Under the pieces are notes generated by a model. That model was not told the DNA's origin. It searched no databases and saw nothing but the letters and a program-made list of their open reading frames with translations. The position numbers were made by a program, and so were the translations under genes. Shown piece after piece: positions 8,142 to 16,572 of a stretch of DNA of 44,525 bases (position 1 is the stretch's first letter; each line of letters starts with the position of its first letter). Source of the DNA: Bryobacterales bacterium. Lineage in GTDB: Bacteria > Acidobacteriota > Terriglobia > Bryobacterales > UBA6623. The stretch lies in the NCBI GenBank assembly GCA_022823865.1, contig JAJEHF010000019.1, positions 1 through 44,525 on the forward strand, given 5' to 3'.

Positions 8142-8529
8142 CTCGAGAGTGATCATTGCCCTCACGTTGCTTATGGCCGGATGCGGCGGGGCGCCTGGCC
8201 CGACCGAGCAGGAAGTCGAGCAGGCCACGGAATCCGCTCCGGCAGTTGCAGCAGCGGCATCGCTGACGGACATATTTCCCGAAGGGCTTGGACGGCCGAT
8301 GGTGTTGGACAGTTGTGGGGCCTGCCACGCAGCGGCCTGCGCCGCGATTGGCCAGCGCACCCAGGCCCGTTGGGCCAGCCTCAAGCAGGATCACCGCGAC
8401 AAGCTGCCCGACATGAATGACGCCGACTACGAAGTCCTCTTTGCGTACCTGAGCGAGAACTTCAACGACGCCAAACCCGAGCCTGCCATTCCGTCCCAGT
8501 TCCTTGAGGGTGGCTGTACGCCGTTCTGA
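8131..8529 (+). CDS. Monoheme c-type cytochrome lipoprotein A
   Basis: A 132-residue lipoprotein. The signal sequence ends in LLMAGC with the acylated Cys at 18, followed by a Pro/Glu/Ala-rich linker. CGACH at residues 62-66 is a single heme c attachment site in the block IFPEGLGRPMVLDSCGACH. The C-terminal helix carries DYEVLFAYLSENF. ATG 8131 is preceded by AGAGGA and overlaps the end of the zinc-finger gene by 11 bases; the longer frame from 8023 lies inside that gene and is rejected. The stop overlaps the next start by one base. Its sequence resembles the following gene, so the pair arose by tandem duplication. One Met (in LPDMND) is available as a sixth heme ligand. Likely a membrane-anchored periplasmic electron carrier. 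Confidence 0.82.
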   Translation: MSIDSRVIIALTLLMAGCGGAPGPTEQEVEQATESAPAVAAAASLTDIFPEGLGRPMVLDSCGACHAAACAAIGQRTQARWASLKQDHRDKLPDMNDADYEVLFAYLSENFNDAKPEPAIPSQFLEGGCTPF

Positions 8530-8975
8530 TGGCAAGCCGGCATCTGAGTGCTCAGCCGGGCGAGCACGGGGTTGAGTTCCGGGTCGGCGCCACGACCGCA
8601 TGCCTCGGCTTGGCACTCTGGATTGCTCTGTCAGCCTGCAGCCAAGTTCAGCCCAGTCCACAGGAGCCCGCTGCCGTCGAGGATGCACCTCGCGACTGGT
8701 CCGCGTTCAACATCAATGATGTATTTCCGGAGGGCGCAGGGCGCGACCTGGTCTTGGACAATTGCCAAAGCTGCCATGTGCTTGTGCCGATCTTGGTGCT
8801 GCCTTTGGACGAGGCAGCCTGGTACCGCAGCAGCTTGGAGCACCGCGAGCGGGTGGAGGGGCTGACGGACAGCGAGTTCGAGGCGCTGTACGAATACCTC
8901 GCCTCCAATTTCACTCCCGAGAAAGAGGCTCCTGAACTTCCCCCGGCTCTGTTGGATTCGTGGACGACCTACTAA
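8529..8975 (+). CDS. Monoheme c-type cytochrome lipoprotein B
   Basis: A 148-residue lipoprotein related to the preceding gene. A signal segment (about residues 19-37) ends in IALSAC with Cys37 as the predicted lipidation site. The heme site CQSCH is at 79-83, in VFPEGAGRDLVLDNCQSCH, aligned with the same block in paralogue A. The C-terminal helix FEALYEYLASNF is also shared. After the heme site there is no Met at all: the position matching A's candidate ligand is Leu, while a His (LEHRE versus QDHRD) is conserved in both, which suggests His as the sixth ligand or an open coordination site. The ATG overlaps the previous stop (TGATG), so the two are translationally coupled. The role is inferred as electron transfer for the exported E1 enzyme. 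Confidence 0.82.
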   Translation: MASRHLSAQPGEHGVEFRVGATTACLGLALWIALSACSQVQPSPQEPAAVEDAPRDWSAFNINDVFPEGAGRDLVLDNCQSCHVLVPILVLPLDEAAWYRSSLEHRERVEGLTDSEFEALYEYLASNFTPEKEAPELPPALLDSWTTY

Positions 8976-9119
8976 CGCCCGAACGGGCACGGCCCGAGCT
9001 GTGCTCAAGCGCAGGGCGGCGGAAGCGATTCATGGCCGCAGTCCTCAGCGGTGGTCAATGCCGCCTTCTATCCCTCGATCACGATCCCCGATAGCGCGTT
9101 TGTGCTAGCCGGGGATTTC

Positions 9120-9424
9120 CTACACATCCCACGGATCCACGGTCGTTAGTCCGGCCGCCTCGAACAGAGAGGTGTCTCGCGTCGCCACCATCGTTCCGTT
9201 GGCTGCCGCGATCGCCGCGATGTAGCCATCCGCTCCAACCCCTCGTGAAGGCGGCTGCGGCGGCGGCCGGCCGGCAACGACTGGGCGCCGAAACGCACTT
9301 CTGCGACAGGAGTGGCGGACAGATACAGCGTCTCCAGCGCCTGAGAGTTGAATCACTCGGCGACCTGTGGATCCGGAACCCTGCGTAACGGTTCCGAAAC
9401 TACGTCGGTATCGATAAGTATCAT
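9120..9424 (-). pseudogene. Decayed PIN-domain toxin, FitB/VapC type
   Basis: Read from ATG 9424, the product begins MILIDTDVVSEPLRRVPDP, a typical PIN/FitB start, but codon 24 (9355-9353) is TGA where relatives have TGG (Trp), a one-base change. The same frame continues with LETLYLSATPVAEVRFGAQ, the second conserved region of the family. The C-terminal part, DGYIAAIAAANGTMVATRD and then a Val-Asp-Pro-Trp end, is present but in another frame, and the join near 9225-9250 lacks about 40 residues. So there is one nonsense change and one frame-shifting internal deletion. The start overlaps the antitoxin stop (ATGA), the usual layout for an operon of this type. The toxin is almost certainly inactive. 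Confidence 0.82.
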
Positions 9425-9672
9425 TCGAGATCGAGGGGTCGGGCCCGAGCCGTGTCACGTTGGCCGAAGGCTGCGAACTCTTCATCCGATAACGCTGCGC
9501 GCCTGCCGATGGCGGTCAGCCGCGACCCTAGTCTGACCCGCCCGTCCGGGAGGACCGTTTCTTGCAATATGGCGCGCACCTCGGCTTCGGTGCTGCGGCC
9601 GTGCCGGGCCGCGCGCACCCTCAAGGCGCGATGCACCTCGTCGGGTAGGTTCCGTACAGTCAGCATGGCCAT
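9421..9672 (-). CDS. Antitoxin, FitA-like ribbon-helix-helix
   Basis: An 83-residue protein that starts MAMLTVRNLPDEVHRALRV, the FitA/Arc-type ribbon-helix-helix pattern: a short strand, a helix with R-A-L-R-x-R-A-A, then RSTEAEVRAILQE. The C-terminal tail is Arg- and Asp-rich. I prefer ATG 9672 (or 9666); TTG 9678 is less likely. The stop codon overlaps the toxin start by four bases. The open frame is intact although its toxin is broken, so it either remains as a stand-alone repressor or has not yet decayed. It may bind its own promoter upstream of 9672. Confidence 0.78.
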   Translation of the reverse strand: MAMLTVRNLPDEVHRALRVRAARHGRSTEAEVRAILQETVLPDGRVRLGSRLTAIGRRAALSDEEFAAFGQRDTARARPLDLE

Positions 9673-10080
9673 AGTCAATTGCCTATCGCGCCCTCGTTGC
9701 GTTCATTGTGCTCCAGTGCGGGCGAACGGGCATTGCGACCCACAGCGTTTCTTGGAGCTAGCTTGCCCAGATCGGCCTGCAACTTGCGACCGGACGCGTC
9801 GCACGAAGCTGCTTGAGACATCGGTGTCTACGCCAAAACGGAGAGCAGGCTCGTGCGCGGCCTACAGGCCTCACGAGAGCCGTTCTATCGCAAAGTAGTG
9901 CGACGGTTCCCGTCGATTCCGCAGATTGAATCGCTGCCGCCAAGCTAGCTTGCTTTGCGGAGCTGACCGAGAATCTCGACGCGCCCAATGGGTGAAAGGG
10001 ATTCGCGTTCAACTGGGAATCAAATCGGCTAGTGAGCTGAGAGCTGCGGTGCTAGGATTGTCGCCGAGGAACGTGGCCCC
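9673..10080. other. Intergenic stretch between divergent units
   Basis: This separates the minus-strand antitoxin from the plus-strand Gfo operon, so it must hold both promoters. No gene is credible. A weak TAGGAT (10053-10058) and a GAGGA (10066-10070) precede ATG 10081. I cannot define a -35 element for either direction. Confidence 0.45.
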
Positions 10081-11208
10081 ATGGACAGGAACTCGATCAC
10101 ACGACGCGGATTGATCCGCTCCGCTGCGGTGATGCCTCTGGCGGCAGCGGCCGGTAGCGCGGCAAATTCGGCAGTAACCGTCGGCATCATCGGCATGGGC
10201 GGCCGAGGCAGCAGTCATGCCCGCCATATTGCGAGCATGTCCCAGGCGCGACTCGTTTCGGTGGCGGAAATCTCAGACGCCTCGATCGGGCGGGCGCGGG
10301 AAAAGGTCTCGCTCGACGGAGTGAAGCTCTACAAGGACTTGAACGACGTCCTCGCAAGTGACGTTGACGCCGTGATTATCGCGACGCCGGTCTACATGCA
10401 TCCCGACCACTTCGAAGCGGCGCTCAAGTCCGGCAAGCACATTTACATCGAAAAGCCCGCAGCAGCTGATCTGGCAGGGGCAAGAAGGGTGATGCGGCTC
10501 GCGGATGCGGCTCCGCGCAACCTCAACATCACCTTCGGCTACCAGCAGCGCCATGGCAAGGTCTACCATGCCGCCAAGGAGCTGATCGACTCAGGTCAGA
10601 TTGGCAAGATCAACCTAGCGCACTCGCATTTCCTCAAGAGCGGAATGACCGGGCAGGAGCCTGCCAGGCCGGCGCCGACGAACGAGAGAGAACAACTCGA
10701 GCAATGGAAAATCTGGCGTGCAACCTACGGGGAGATCATCACCGAAACGTTCTGCCACAACATCGACTGCCTCAACTGGTTCATCGGCTCCCATCCGGTC
10801 AAGGCGATCGGGACAGGCGGGCGGGCCGTGATGAAGGTCGGCGACCTGCTTGATCACCTCAATGTCACGTTCGACTACGGCGACGACATCCAGGCGAATC
10901 TGGTCGGATCCTACCTCTCGCCTTCGTTCTACAGGGAAGTGTACGAGCGGTACTTCCTCGATGGCGGAGTCGTGGAGACGGCGCGCGGTTACTGGAAGCA
11001 CCACCGCGGGAGGAACGACACGGTCGAAGAGAAGTCGCCCCGGGACATCACGATTGACGCGCTCGAGGAGTTTTTCGGGCGGATCCTAGACGACAAGCCC
11101 GCCAACACGGGGGTGCGCGGAGCGGAAAGCACCCTGACGGCCTTACTAGGCCAGATGGCGATCGACCGCAAGGAAGAGGTCACCTGGGACGAGATGATGG
11201 CAGCGTAA
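10081..11208 (+). CDS. Tat-exported Gfo/Idh/MocA family oxidoreductase
   Basis: A 375-residue oxidoreductase with an N-terminal twin-arginine signal (ITRRGLIRSAA followed by an Ala-rich stretch), predicting export in folded form with the nicotinamide cofactor bound. The Rossmann motif is VGIIGMGGRGSSHA at about residues 33-46, and the catalytic EKP lies in HIYIEKPAAADL (about 121-132). The following FGYQQRHGKVYHAAKELI segment is also typical. The C-terminus (NTGVRGAESTLTALLGQ, then a Val-Thr-Trp end) is nearly the same as in the minus-strand gene at 29383-30519, so the two are close paralogues. It is the first gene of a three-gene operon with an amidohydrolase and an isomerase-like protein. 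Periplasmic oxidation or reduction of a sugar is inferred. Confidence 0.87.
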   Translation: MDRNSITRRGLIRSAAVMPLAAAAGSAANSAVTVGIIGMGGRGSSHARHIASMSQARLVSVAEISDASIGRAREKVSLDGVKLYKDLNDVLASDVDAVIIATPVYMHPDHFEAALKSGKHIYIEKPAAADLAGARRVMRLADAAPRNLNITFGYQQRHGKVYHAAKELIDSGQIGKINLAHSHFLKSGMTGQEPARPAPTNEREQLEQWKIWRATYGEIITETFCHNIDCLNWFIGSHPVKAIGTGGRAVMKVGDLLDHLNVTFDYGDDIQANLVGSYLSPSFYREVYERYFLDGGVVETARGYWKHHRGRNDTVEEKSPRDITIDALEEFFGRILDDKPANTGVRGAESTLTALLGQMAIDRKEEVTWDEMMAA

Positions 11209-11254
11209 GGCCCTTTCCAGCAGGGCTGCTGCCCAACAGCGAAGAGGACGGCAT

Positions 11255-12328
11255 GTGACCGGAACGAACCGCAGGCAATTCATTCAAGGAGGTGCCCTGA
11301 CCGCAGCTGGAGCGACGGCTGCTCTGGGCTACGAGAAACCCGGCCACTTCATGGTCGACTGCCAGAGCCATTTCTTCGTGCCCGAACTCGTGGAGATGAT
11401 GGCGAAACGCAAGGAGCCGCCGTATTCGTACCGCAAGGACGGCCAAACGTACGTGGTCACCGGCCTGGCCGGCCAAGACGCTTGGCACCGCCGCCTGCGC
11501 GACAACCACATGGATGTCGACGCGAAGCTCGCCGCCATGGACGAGGCCGGGATCAGCCTGACGACGATCAGCACGAACGACCCTGGGCCCGAGACCTTCG
11601 GAACGGAAGGCCCGGCCGCGGCGCGCGTCATCAACGACTGGATTGGCGATCTGGGGAAGCGCTACCCCGAGCGTTTCGCAGGCCTGATCGTCCTTCCGCT
11701 GCAAGACATGAACGCCTCGCTCAAGGAATTGGACCGCTGCGTGAACCAGCTCGCCATGAAGGGCATCCTGCTGTATTCGAACCTCGAAGGCCGCTTTCCG
11801 GACGAACCGGAATACGCAGAGCTATTCGCCGCAGCCGAGCGCATGGATCTGCCGGTTCTGCTTCATCCCGCCCATCCGGTGACTTACGAGCAAACCAAGG
11901 GCCGGGGCATGATGGCGGGCCTCGGTCTGATGTTCGACACGACGATTGCTCTGGGCCGCATCATTCTCGCCGGGATCCTCGACAAGCACCCCCGGTTGAA
12001 GCTTGTATGTCCCCACGTTGGGGGCACGCTCCCGTACCTGATTGGCCGGATCGACCATCAGACGCAAGTCCTCGGTCGGGGCGCGGAGAACATTGTCAAG
12101 CCGCCCAGCGAGTATCTCCGGAGCGTCTACTTGGATACTGTGTCACCGATCCCGATGGCGATCCAATACGGCATTGACTACGTGGGGGTTGATCGGATGC
12201 TGTATGCCAGCGATCATCCGTGGGTCGACCCGAAGACGATTGCGGGCCACATTCAAAGCCTCGGCCTCCCCTCCAGCGACCAACAGAAGATCTTCGGCGG
12301 CAACGCGCGGAAGCTCTTCAAGCTGTGA
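11255..12328 (+). CDS. Tat-exported amidohydrolase, ACMSD type
   Basis: A 357-residue member of the amidohydrolase-2 family (ACMSD-like decarboxylases and hydrolases). The Tat motif is NRRQFIQGG. The metal-site elements are DCQSHFF (residues 35-41), LLHPAHPV, PHVGGTLPYL and YASDHPW with the catalytic Asp. In the usual D-x-H-x-H start of the family the first His is replaced: here it is D-C-Q-S-H, with Gln37 and His39, so metal binding may differ. The start is GTG 11255, because the ATG two bases upstream is followed directly by a stop; GAAGAGGA precedes it. It follows the Gfo gene by 46 bases and precedes the isomerase-like gene by 4. The reaction is either decarboxylation or hydrolysis of a carboxylic acid or lactone, in the periplasm; the substrate is unknown. 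Confidence 0.85.
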   Translation: MTGTNRRQFIQGGALTAAGATAALGYEKPGHFMVDCQSHFFVPELVEMMAKRKEPPYSYRKDGQTYVVTGLAGQDAWHRRLRDNHMDVDAKLAAMDEAGISLTTISTNDPGPETFGTEGPAAARVINDWIGDLGKRYPERFAGLIVLPLQDMNASLKELDRCVNQLAMKGILLYSNLEGRFPDEPEYAELFAAAERMDLPVLLHPAHPVTYEQTKGRGMMAGLGLMFDTTIALGRIILAGILDKHPRLKLVCPHVGGTLPYLIGRIDHQTQVLGRGAENIVKPPSEYLRSVYLDTVSPIPMAIQYGIDYVGVDRMLYASDHPWVDPKTIAGHIQSLGLPSSDQQKIFGGNARKLFKL

Positions 12329-12332
12329 ATCG

Positions 12333-13262
12333 ATGCAGCGCCGGGCGTTCCTGATCGGCCTCTCGGCGGCAGCCTGCGCCCCCGCACCCCAACCGGACGA
12401 GCCCTCAGCTTCCGCAGGGCACCGGTTCAAGCTGGCCGTCTGTAACGAGACGTTCCAAGGAGCCGGATTCGCGAGAGGCTGCGAACTTGCCTTGGCAACT
12501 GGATACGCGGGCCTCGAAATCGCACCGTGGACGTTGTCCGAGGATCCGGCCGGCTTATCCCTCGAGAGGCGCCGCGAATACCGGGCCACACTCGAGCAAG
12601 AGGGGCTTGCATACGTGGGGCTCCACAGCCTGCTGACGGCACCGCCTGGCGAATTGCACATAACGACGCCAGACGACGCGGTGCGGCAGAGCAGCTGGGA
12701 CTACTTCCGCCGGCTCGTCGACTTGTGCGCGGACCTAGGCGACAACGGCCTGATGATTCTCGGTTCGGGCAAGCAGCGCCGAACGGTTGGTGGCTCCACG
12801 GCGGAAGATGCCGTCAAGCGCCTCCGCGACGGTCTCGCCTCGGTAGCCGAGCACGCTGGCGAGAGCGGCGTCACTATCCTGCCGGAGACCCTGGCGCCCC
12901 ACTTGTGCGACGTGCTCACCTCGATGGAGCAGACGCGCGCGATGGTCGACGAGATTGGGCATCCGGCCGTTCAGACTATGTTCGACACCCATAATGCGGT
13001 TGCCGAGCCGGTCCCTCATGACGTATTGATCCGGCAGCACGCGGAACTCATCAAGCATGTGCATATCAACGAGATGGACGGCCGCCATCCCGGGACGGGA
13101 AACTACGATTTCAGCGTGCCGTTGGGGGCTCTGATGGAAATCGGCTATGACGGCTGGCTCTCGCTGGAAGTATTCAAGTTCGAGCCGAGCGGAGAGGAAG
13201 TCGCGCGCGTTTCCGCGCAGTACTTGCGCCAGGTCGAGGCAAACCTGTTGCTGGACGACTGA
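12333..13262 (+). CDS. Tat lipoprotein, sugar phosphate isomerase/epimerase family
   Basis: A 309-residue TIM-barrel protein of the xylose isomerase-like/AP endonuclease 2 superfamily. The start MQRRAFLIGLSAAACAPAP has Arg-Arg plus a lipobox-like AAAC, so it is probably a Tat-dependent lipoprotein. Metal-binding candidates are the Glu in VTILPETLAPH, the Asp/His in MFDTHNAV, the His in KHVHINEMD and the Glu in WLSLEVFKF, the order expected for this fold. ATG 12333 lies 4 bases after the amidohydrolase stop, so it is the third gene of the operon; the longer frame from 12042 overlaps the amidohydrolase and is rejected. Periplasmic members of this family act as isomerases, epimerases or, in some bacteria, as lyases on oxidised glycosides. 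The exact reaction is unknown. Confidence 0.82.
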   Translation: MQRRAFLIGLSAAACAPAPQPDEPSASAGHRFKLAVCNETFQGAGFARGCELALATGYAGLEIAPWTLSEDPAGLSLERRREYRATLEQEGLAYVGLHSLLTAPPGELHITTPDDAVRQSSWDYFRRLVDLCADLGDNGLMILGSGKQRRTVGGSTAEDAVKRLRDGLASVAEHAGESGVTILPETLAPHLCDVLTSMEQTRAMVDEIGHPAVQTMFDTHNAVAEPVPHDVLIRQHAELIKHVHINEMDGRHPGTGNYDFSVPLGALMEIGYDGWLSLEVFKFEPSGEEVARVSAQYLRQVEANLLLDD

Positions 13263-13548
13263 CTCGCGTCGCAGGCGTGAGGTGCGTCTGCTTTCGGCCG
13301 CGCACGCGACGGTCTGACCGTTACACACGGCATCCCGCCAGCCCCCCTTCAGGTCGATCGCGCTGCGATTAGACGTACGAGAAACGCTTGCCCCATGCAA
13401 GGGTTGATCGAGGTCGGCTCGGAGCGTTCCCCCTTCGAGTCACCTCTGTGCTGCGGCTCGGCCGATCGAAGGCACGAACCGCATTCCGAACCCTACGCGA
13501 CGGTGCAAGCCGAGTTTCTTCGATCCACTGCGAAACGCTCGTCGATGC

Positions 13549-16500
13549 TCAGAACTCGTACCGCAGACTCAACTGAGTGGTCCTTCCAGGTGACGTGCTC
13601 GTGATCCGACCAAACTGGCTGCTGCGAGTGTTTCGCTGCATTCCGCCGAAGTTCGTGTGATTCGTAGCGTTGAAGAGCTCAACCCGTACTTCCACTCGGT
13701 GATTCTCGTTGAAAAACACCCTCTTGTTGATGGTCGCATCGATCCCGGAAAAGCCGGGGCCGTAGATTGCGTTGCGCGAAAGCGTGCCTTGGCGCAGCGA
13801 CTGCCGACTGACATCGTGTCTAGGTACCTCTTCGAACGCGCCATCGGCCAAGAACCAGTACGTGCCGTTTGGCAAGCTGGTGCTCCAGTCGCTCCTCACA
13901 GCGGCTGCATGGCTGGAAGCCTTGATATCAGGCCGCTGCGCGGGGCCGCTGCTGCCTTGGAAGATGTTGAGTGGGTTGCCGGTCCTCAGCGTCAGGATCC
14001 CGCCGATCTGCCAATTGCCGAGAATGCTCTTTGCGACACCCCCCAGTCCGTCTGGAACTGGGATCTCGTAGACGAAGTCCAGCGTGTAGCGATGCCGAAT
14101 GTGGTATCCGGTCGGGGCGCGGTTGTTGGCGAGGTCGTCGAGACTCCAGGGCTCGATCAAGCAGCAGCTCAAATCGCCGCTCGAGTACGCCATGTTGCTG
14201 GCCCAGGTGTAATTCATGTTGAACGTGAGATTGTTCGAGAATCGCTTCCTGAGCGAAGTCTGCAAGCTGTGATACGTTGTCGAATCATTGCTCTGGTAGA
14301 ACCGAAAGCGGGCCGTGAAGTCTTCCCGCGGCAACAGTCCCGTCACCCGGTCCGGGCGGTTCACGCGCGGGCTGGTTGTCACCTTGACGCCGTGATTGCC
14401 CACGTAGGCCACGTCGAGCACAGTGGTGCCGGTGAGCTGGCGCTGGACGCCCAGCGTGTACTGGATGCTGTAGGCGTTCTTCCAGTTCGGGTCCACCACG
14501 GTTCCGCCGGTAATGCCGGAGGCCTGGGCGTGCGACTTGGCCCTTTCGGTGCTGAACGGATACTGGACTCCGAATTGCTCGACCTGCGCACGGCTGAAGC
14601 CAACTTCCGCCGGCGAGTCTGCCGCGTTGCGGATGATTTCCACCGGGCCCGAGAAGAAGTTGTGCGGCATGACGAAAATGCCTGATCCTCCCCGGATCAC
14701 CGTATTTCCGGAGTCGCCAACCTTGTATGCAAAGCCAAGCCGGGGCGAGAACGAGTTGTATTGCGGATACCAGGGCTGGTCAGGCGGCAAGTTCTCACCG
14801 AACGGCGTGATCCGGTTGAAGAAGCGCCCGTCCCGTTCGGTGGGTACTGAGTCGAAGTCCCAGCGGAGGCCGAGGTTTAACGTCAAGTCCGAACTGACAC
14901 GGATATCGTCTTGGAAGAAGAATCCGGTCTGCCAGCGCGTCATCTCGAATGGGTCCAGTCCGAAGTTGAATCGAACGCTGCGCGGCTGGTTCGAAAACAA
15001 TTCCTCCAACGTGTTGAATTCGAAGTTCGGGGTGTCTTCAATCGCCCGTCGCACGAATACCAGCTGGTAGAGACCTCCGAACTTGATGGCATGCCTGCCT
15101 TTCTGCAAGGCGAAGTTCTGCTCCAGCGTCGACGTCGAGCCTTTCTTTGCGAAGCGCCGCCCCTGCGAGGGCGAGGGCAGACCCGCGCCGTTGATCTGCG
15201 GGATGCCCGCCAGGAGCATCTGGTCAACGCGGTCCAGATCGGCGCGGTTATACCCAAAACGGGTCTCGGACGTAAGGGTCGGATGCCAGACGCGGTTATA
15301 GGTCGAAGAGAGATTCTCGGTCAGTCCGTCATGCACGCGCGAGTTGCCGATGGCTACCCTGGGGCTCCTCTGAAACGGCCGCCCGCGGGTATACCGCACG
15401 GTCAGCAGGTCGTTGGGGCTGATGGAATAGTCGGTGCGGACCGAGGCGGTGTTGTCCTCCCGCTGGCGGGCATCCGTGCCGACAAAGTTCGAATCGACGG
15501 CATCCGGAGTGGCGGGTGCTTCAGTGGGCGCTGGCCACAGATCCCAGTAGGCCTTGGACTCGGGCATCACGGCGATCGCCCGCTCTCGCACCCAGGTCGA
15601 AGGGACGGAGCCCGAGAGTGTCTGTTGGGCGTTGTAGCGGTACCCCTCGAAAGTGCCAAAGAAGAACAACTTGTTCCGCACGATCGGCCCGCCCAGCGAC
15701 CCGCCGTACTGGTGGAAGACCAACGATGTCTTCCGTGCCAGGATGTGGTTGTTCGCATTCAGCCCGCCAGCTTGGTATTGCTCGAACACGCTGCCATGGA
15801 AGTCGTTGGTGCCGCCCTTCGTGATGATGTTGACGTTGCCAGCGAGGGTGTTGGCGATCTCTGCGGAGAAGATGTTCTTCGAAACTTCGACTCCTTGTAC
15901 TGCCTCGACGCTAACCCCCTTGATGAAGTTGTAGTTCTGGTAGGCGGCCAGCGATGCGAACTCCGAGTCGGGCACGGCATTGACGCCGTCCACAGCGAAG
16001 GTGAATCCGCGCGGGGGCAAGCCGTTCAGCGAAATCGTAAGCCCGTTACTGGACGCGCCCGTGCCAAGGTCGATGATCGACGTAATGTCTCGATTGCGCA
16101 ACGGCAAGTGGTCCACCTGATCGCTGCTAAGGCTGATGTCCTGCTCGGCGCTGGTGGTGTTCAACAGCGGTGCATCCGCGCTGACCTCGACCATTTCGGT
16201 GGTCGCGCCAACCTCCAGCACGAAGCTTAAATCAGCCGTCTGGCCGGAGGAAAGGTTGACCCCGGATTGAACGTGAGTAGTGAAGCCGTCAGCCTCGATG
16301 GTGATCGTGTACGGACCGACCGGGATGTATGCGACGGCGAACTCTCCCCGCTCATTCGATTGCGCGGCCTTCTCCAAGCCCGTGGCTTCATTGGCAGCAC
16401 GGACCGCCGCTCCCGGAATGACCGCGCCGGACGGGTCCAGAACCCGGCCATAGATGGTGGCGGTCGTCACCTGCGCTGCAGCCGGCACCACCATCAAACC

Positions 16501-16572
16501 CGCAACGAGTGCGACAAGGATTGCCGACACTCGATTGACGTCCCCTCGTTTGTTCGAATTTGACTGTTGCAT
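13549..16572 (-). CDS. TonB-dependent receptor, Oar-like
   Basis: A 1007-residue outer-membrane receptor. ATG 16572 is chosen because GGGAGG lies just before it. A signal peptide is followed by A-A-A-Q near residue 33, then a carboxypeptidase-regulatory-like beta-sandwich domain (about 37-120, with TATIYGRVLDPSGAVIPGA), then a plug domain (about 140-260; ITKGGTNDFHGSVFEQY marks its end) and a long 22-stranded-type barrel. The protein ends L-S-L-R-Y-E-F, the terminal Phe that outer-membrane proteins use for assembly. Such Oar-like receptors are numerous in Acidobacteriota and are thought to import large organic substrates, but their ligands are mostly unknown. It has its own promoter (16611-16639) and lies downstream of a frameshifted Gfo gene on the same strand. 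Confidence 0.9.
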   Translation of the reverse strand: MQQSNSNKRGDVNRVSAILVALVAGLMVVPAAAQVTTATIYGRVLDPSGAVIPGAAVRAANEATGLEKAAQSNERGEFAVAYIPVGPYTITIEADGFTTHVQSGVNLSSGQTADLSFVLEVGATTEMVEVSADAPLLNTTSAEQDISLSSDQVDHLPLRNRDITSIIDLGTGASSNGLTISLNGLPPRGFTFAVDGVNAVPDSEFASLAAYQNYNFIKGVSVEAVQGVEVSKNIFSAEIANTLAGNVNIITKGGTNDFHGSVFEQYQAGGLNANNHILARKTSLVFHQYGGSLGGPIVRNKLFFFGTFEGYRYNAQQTLSGSVPSTWVRERAIAVMPESKAYWDLWPAPTEAPATPDAVDSNFVGTDARQREDNTASVRTDYSISPNDLLTVRYTRGRPFQRSPRVAIGNSRVHDGLTENLSSTYNRVWHPTLTSETRFGYNRADLDRVDQMLLAGIPQINGAGLPSPSQGRRFAKKGSTSTLEQNFALQKGRHAIKFGGLYQLVFVRRAIEDTPNFEFNTLEELFSNQPRSVRFNFGLDPFEMTRWQTGFFFQDDIRVSSDLTLNLGLRWDFDSVPTERDGRFFNRITPFGENLPPDQPWYPQYNSFSPRLGFAYKVGDSGNTVIRGGSGIFVMPHNFFSGPVEIIRNAADSPAEVGFSRAQVEQFGVQYPFSTERAKSHAQASGITGGTVVDPNWKNAYSIQYTLGVQRQLTGTTVLDVAYVGNHGVKVTTSPRVNRPDRVTGLLPREDFTARFRFYQSNDSTTYHSLQTSLRKRFSNNLTFNMNYTWASNMAYSSGDLSCCLIEPWSLDDLANNRAPTGYHIRHRYTLDFVYEIPVPDGLGGVAKSILGNWQIGGILTLRTGNPLNIFQGSSGPAQRPDIKASSHAAAVRSDWSTSLPNGTYWFLADGAFEEVPRHDVSRQSLRQGTLSRNAIYGPGFSGIDATINKRVFFNENHRVEVRVELFNATNHTNFGGMQRNTRSSQFGRITSTSPGRTTQLSLRYEF

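Noticed and set aside
14911..16230. A 439-codon plus-strand frame inside the first TonB receptor
   Set aside because: It is a shadow of the receptor gene on the other strand, with Arg/Gly-rich composition and no signal or domain.
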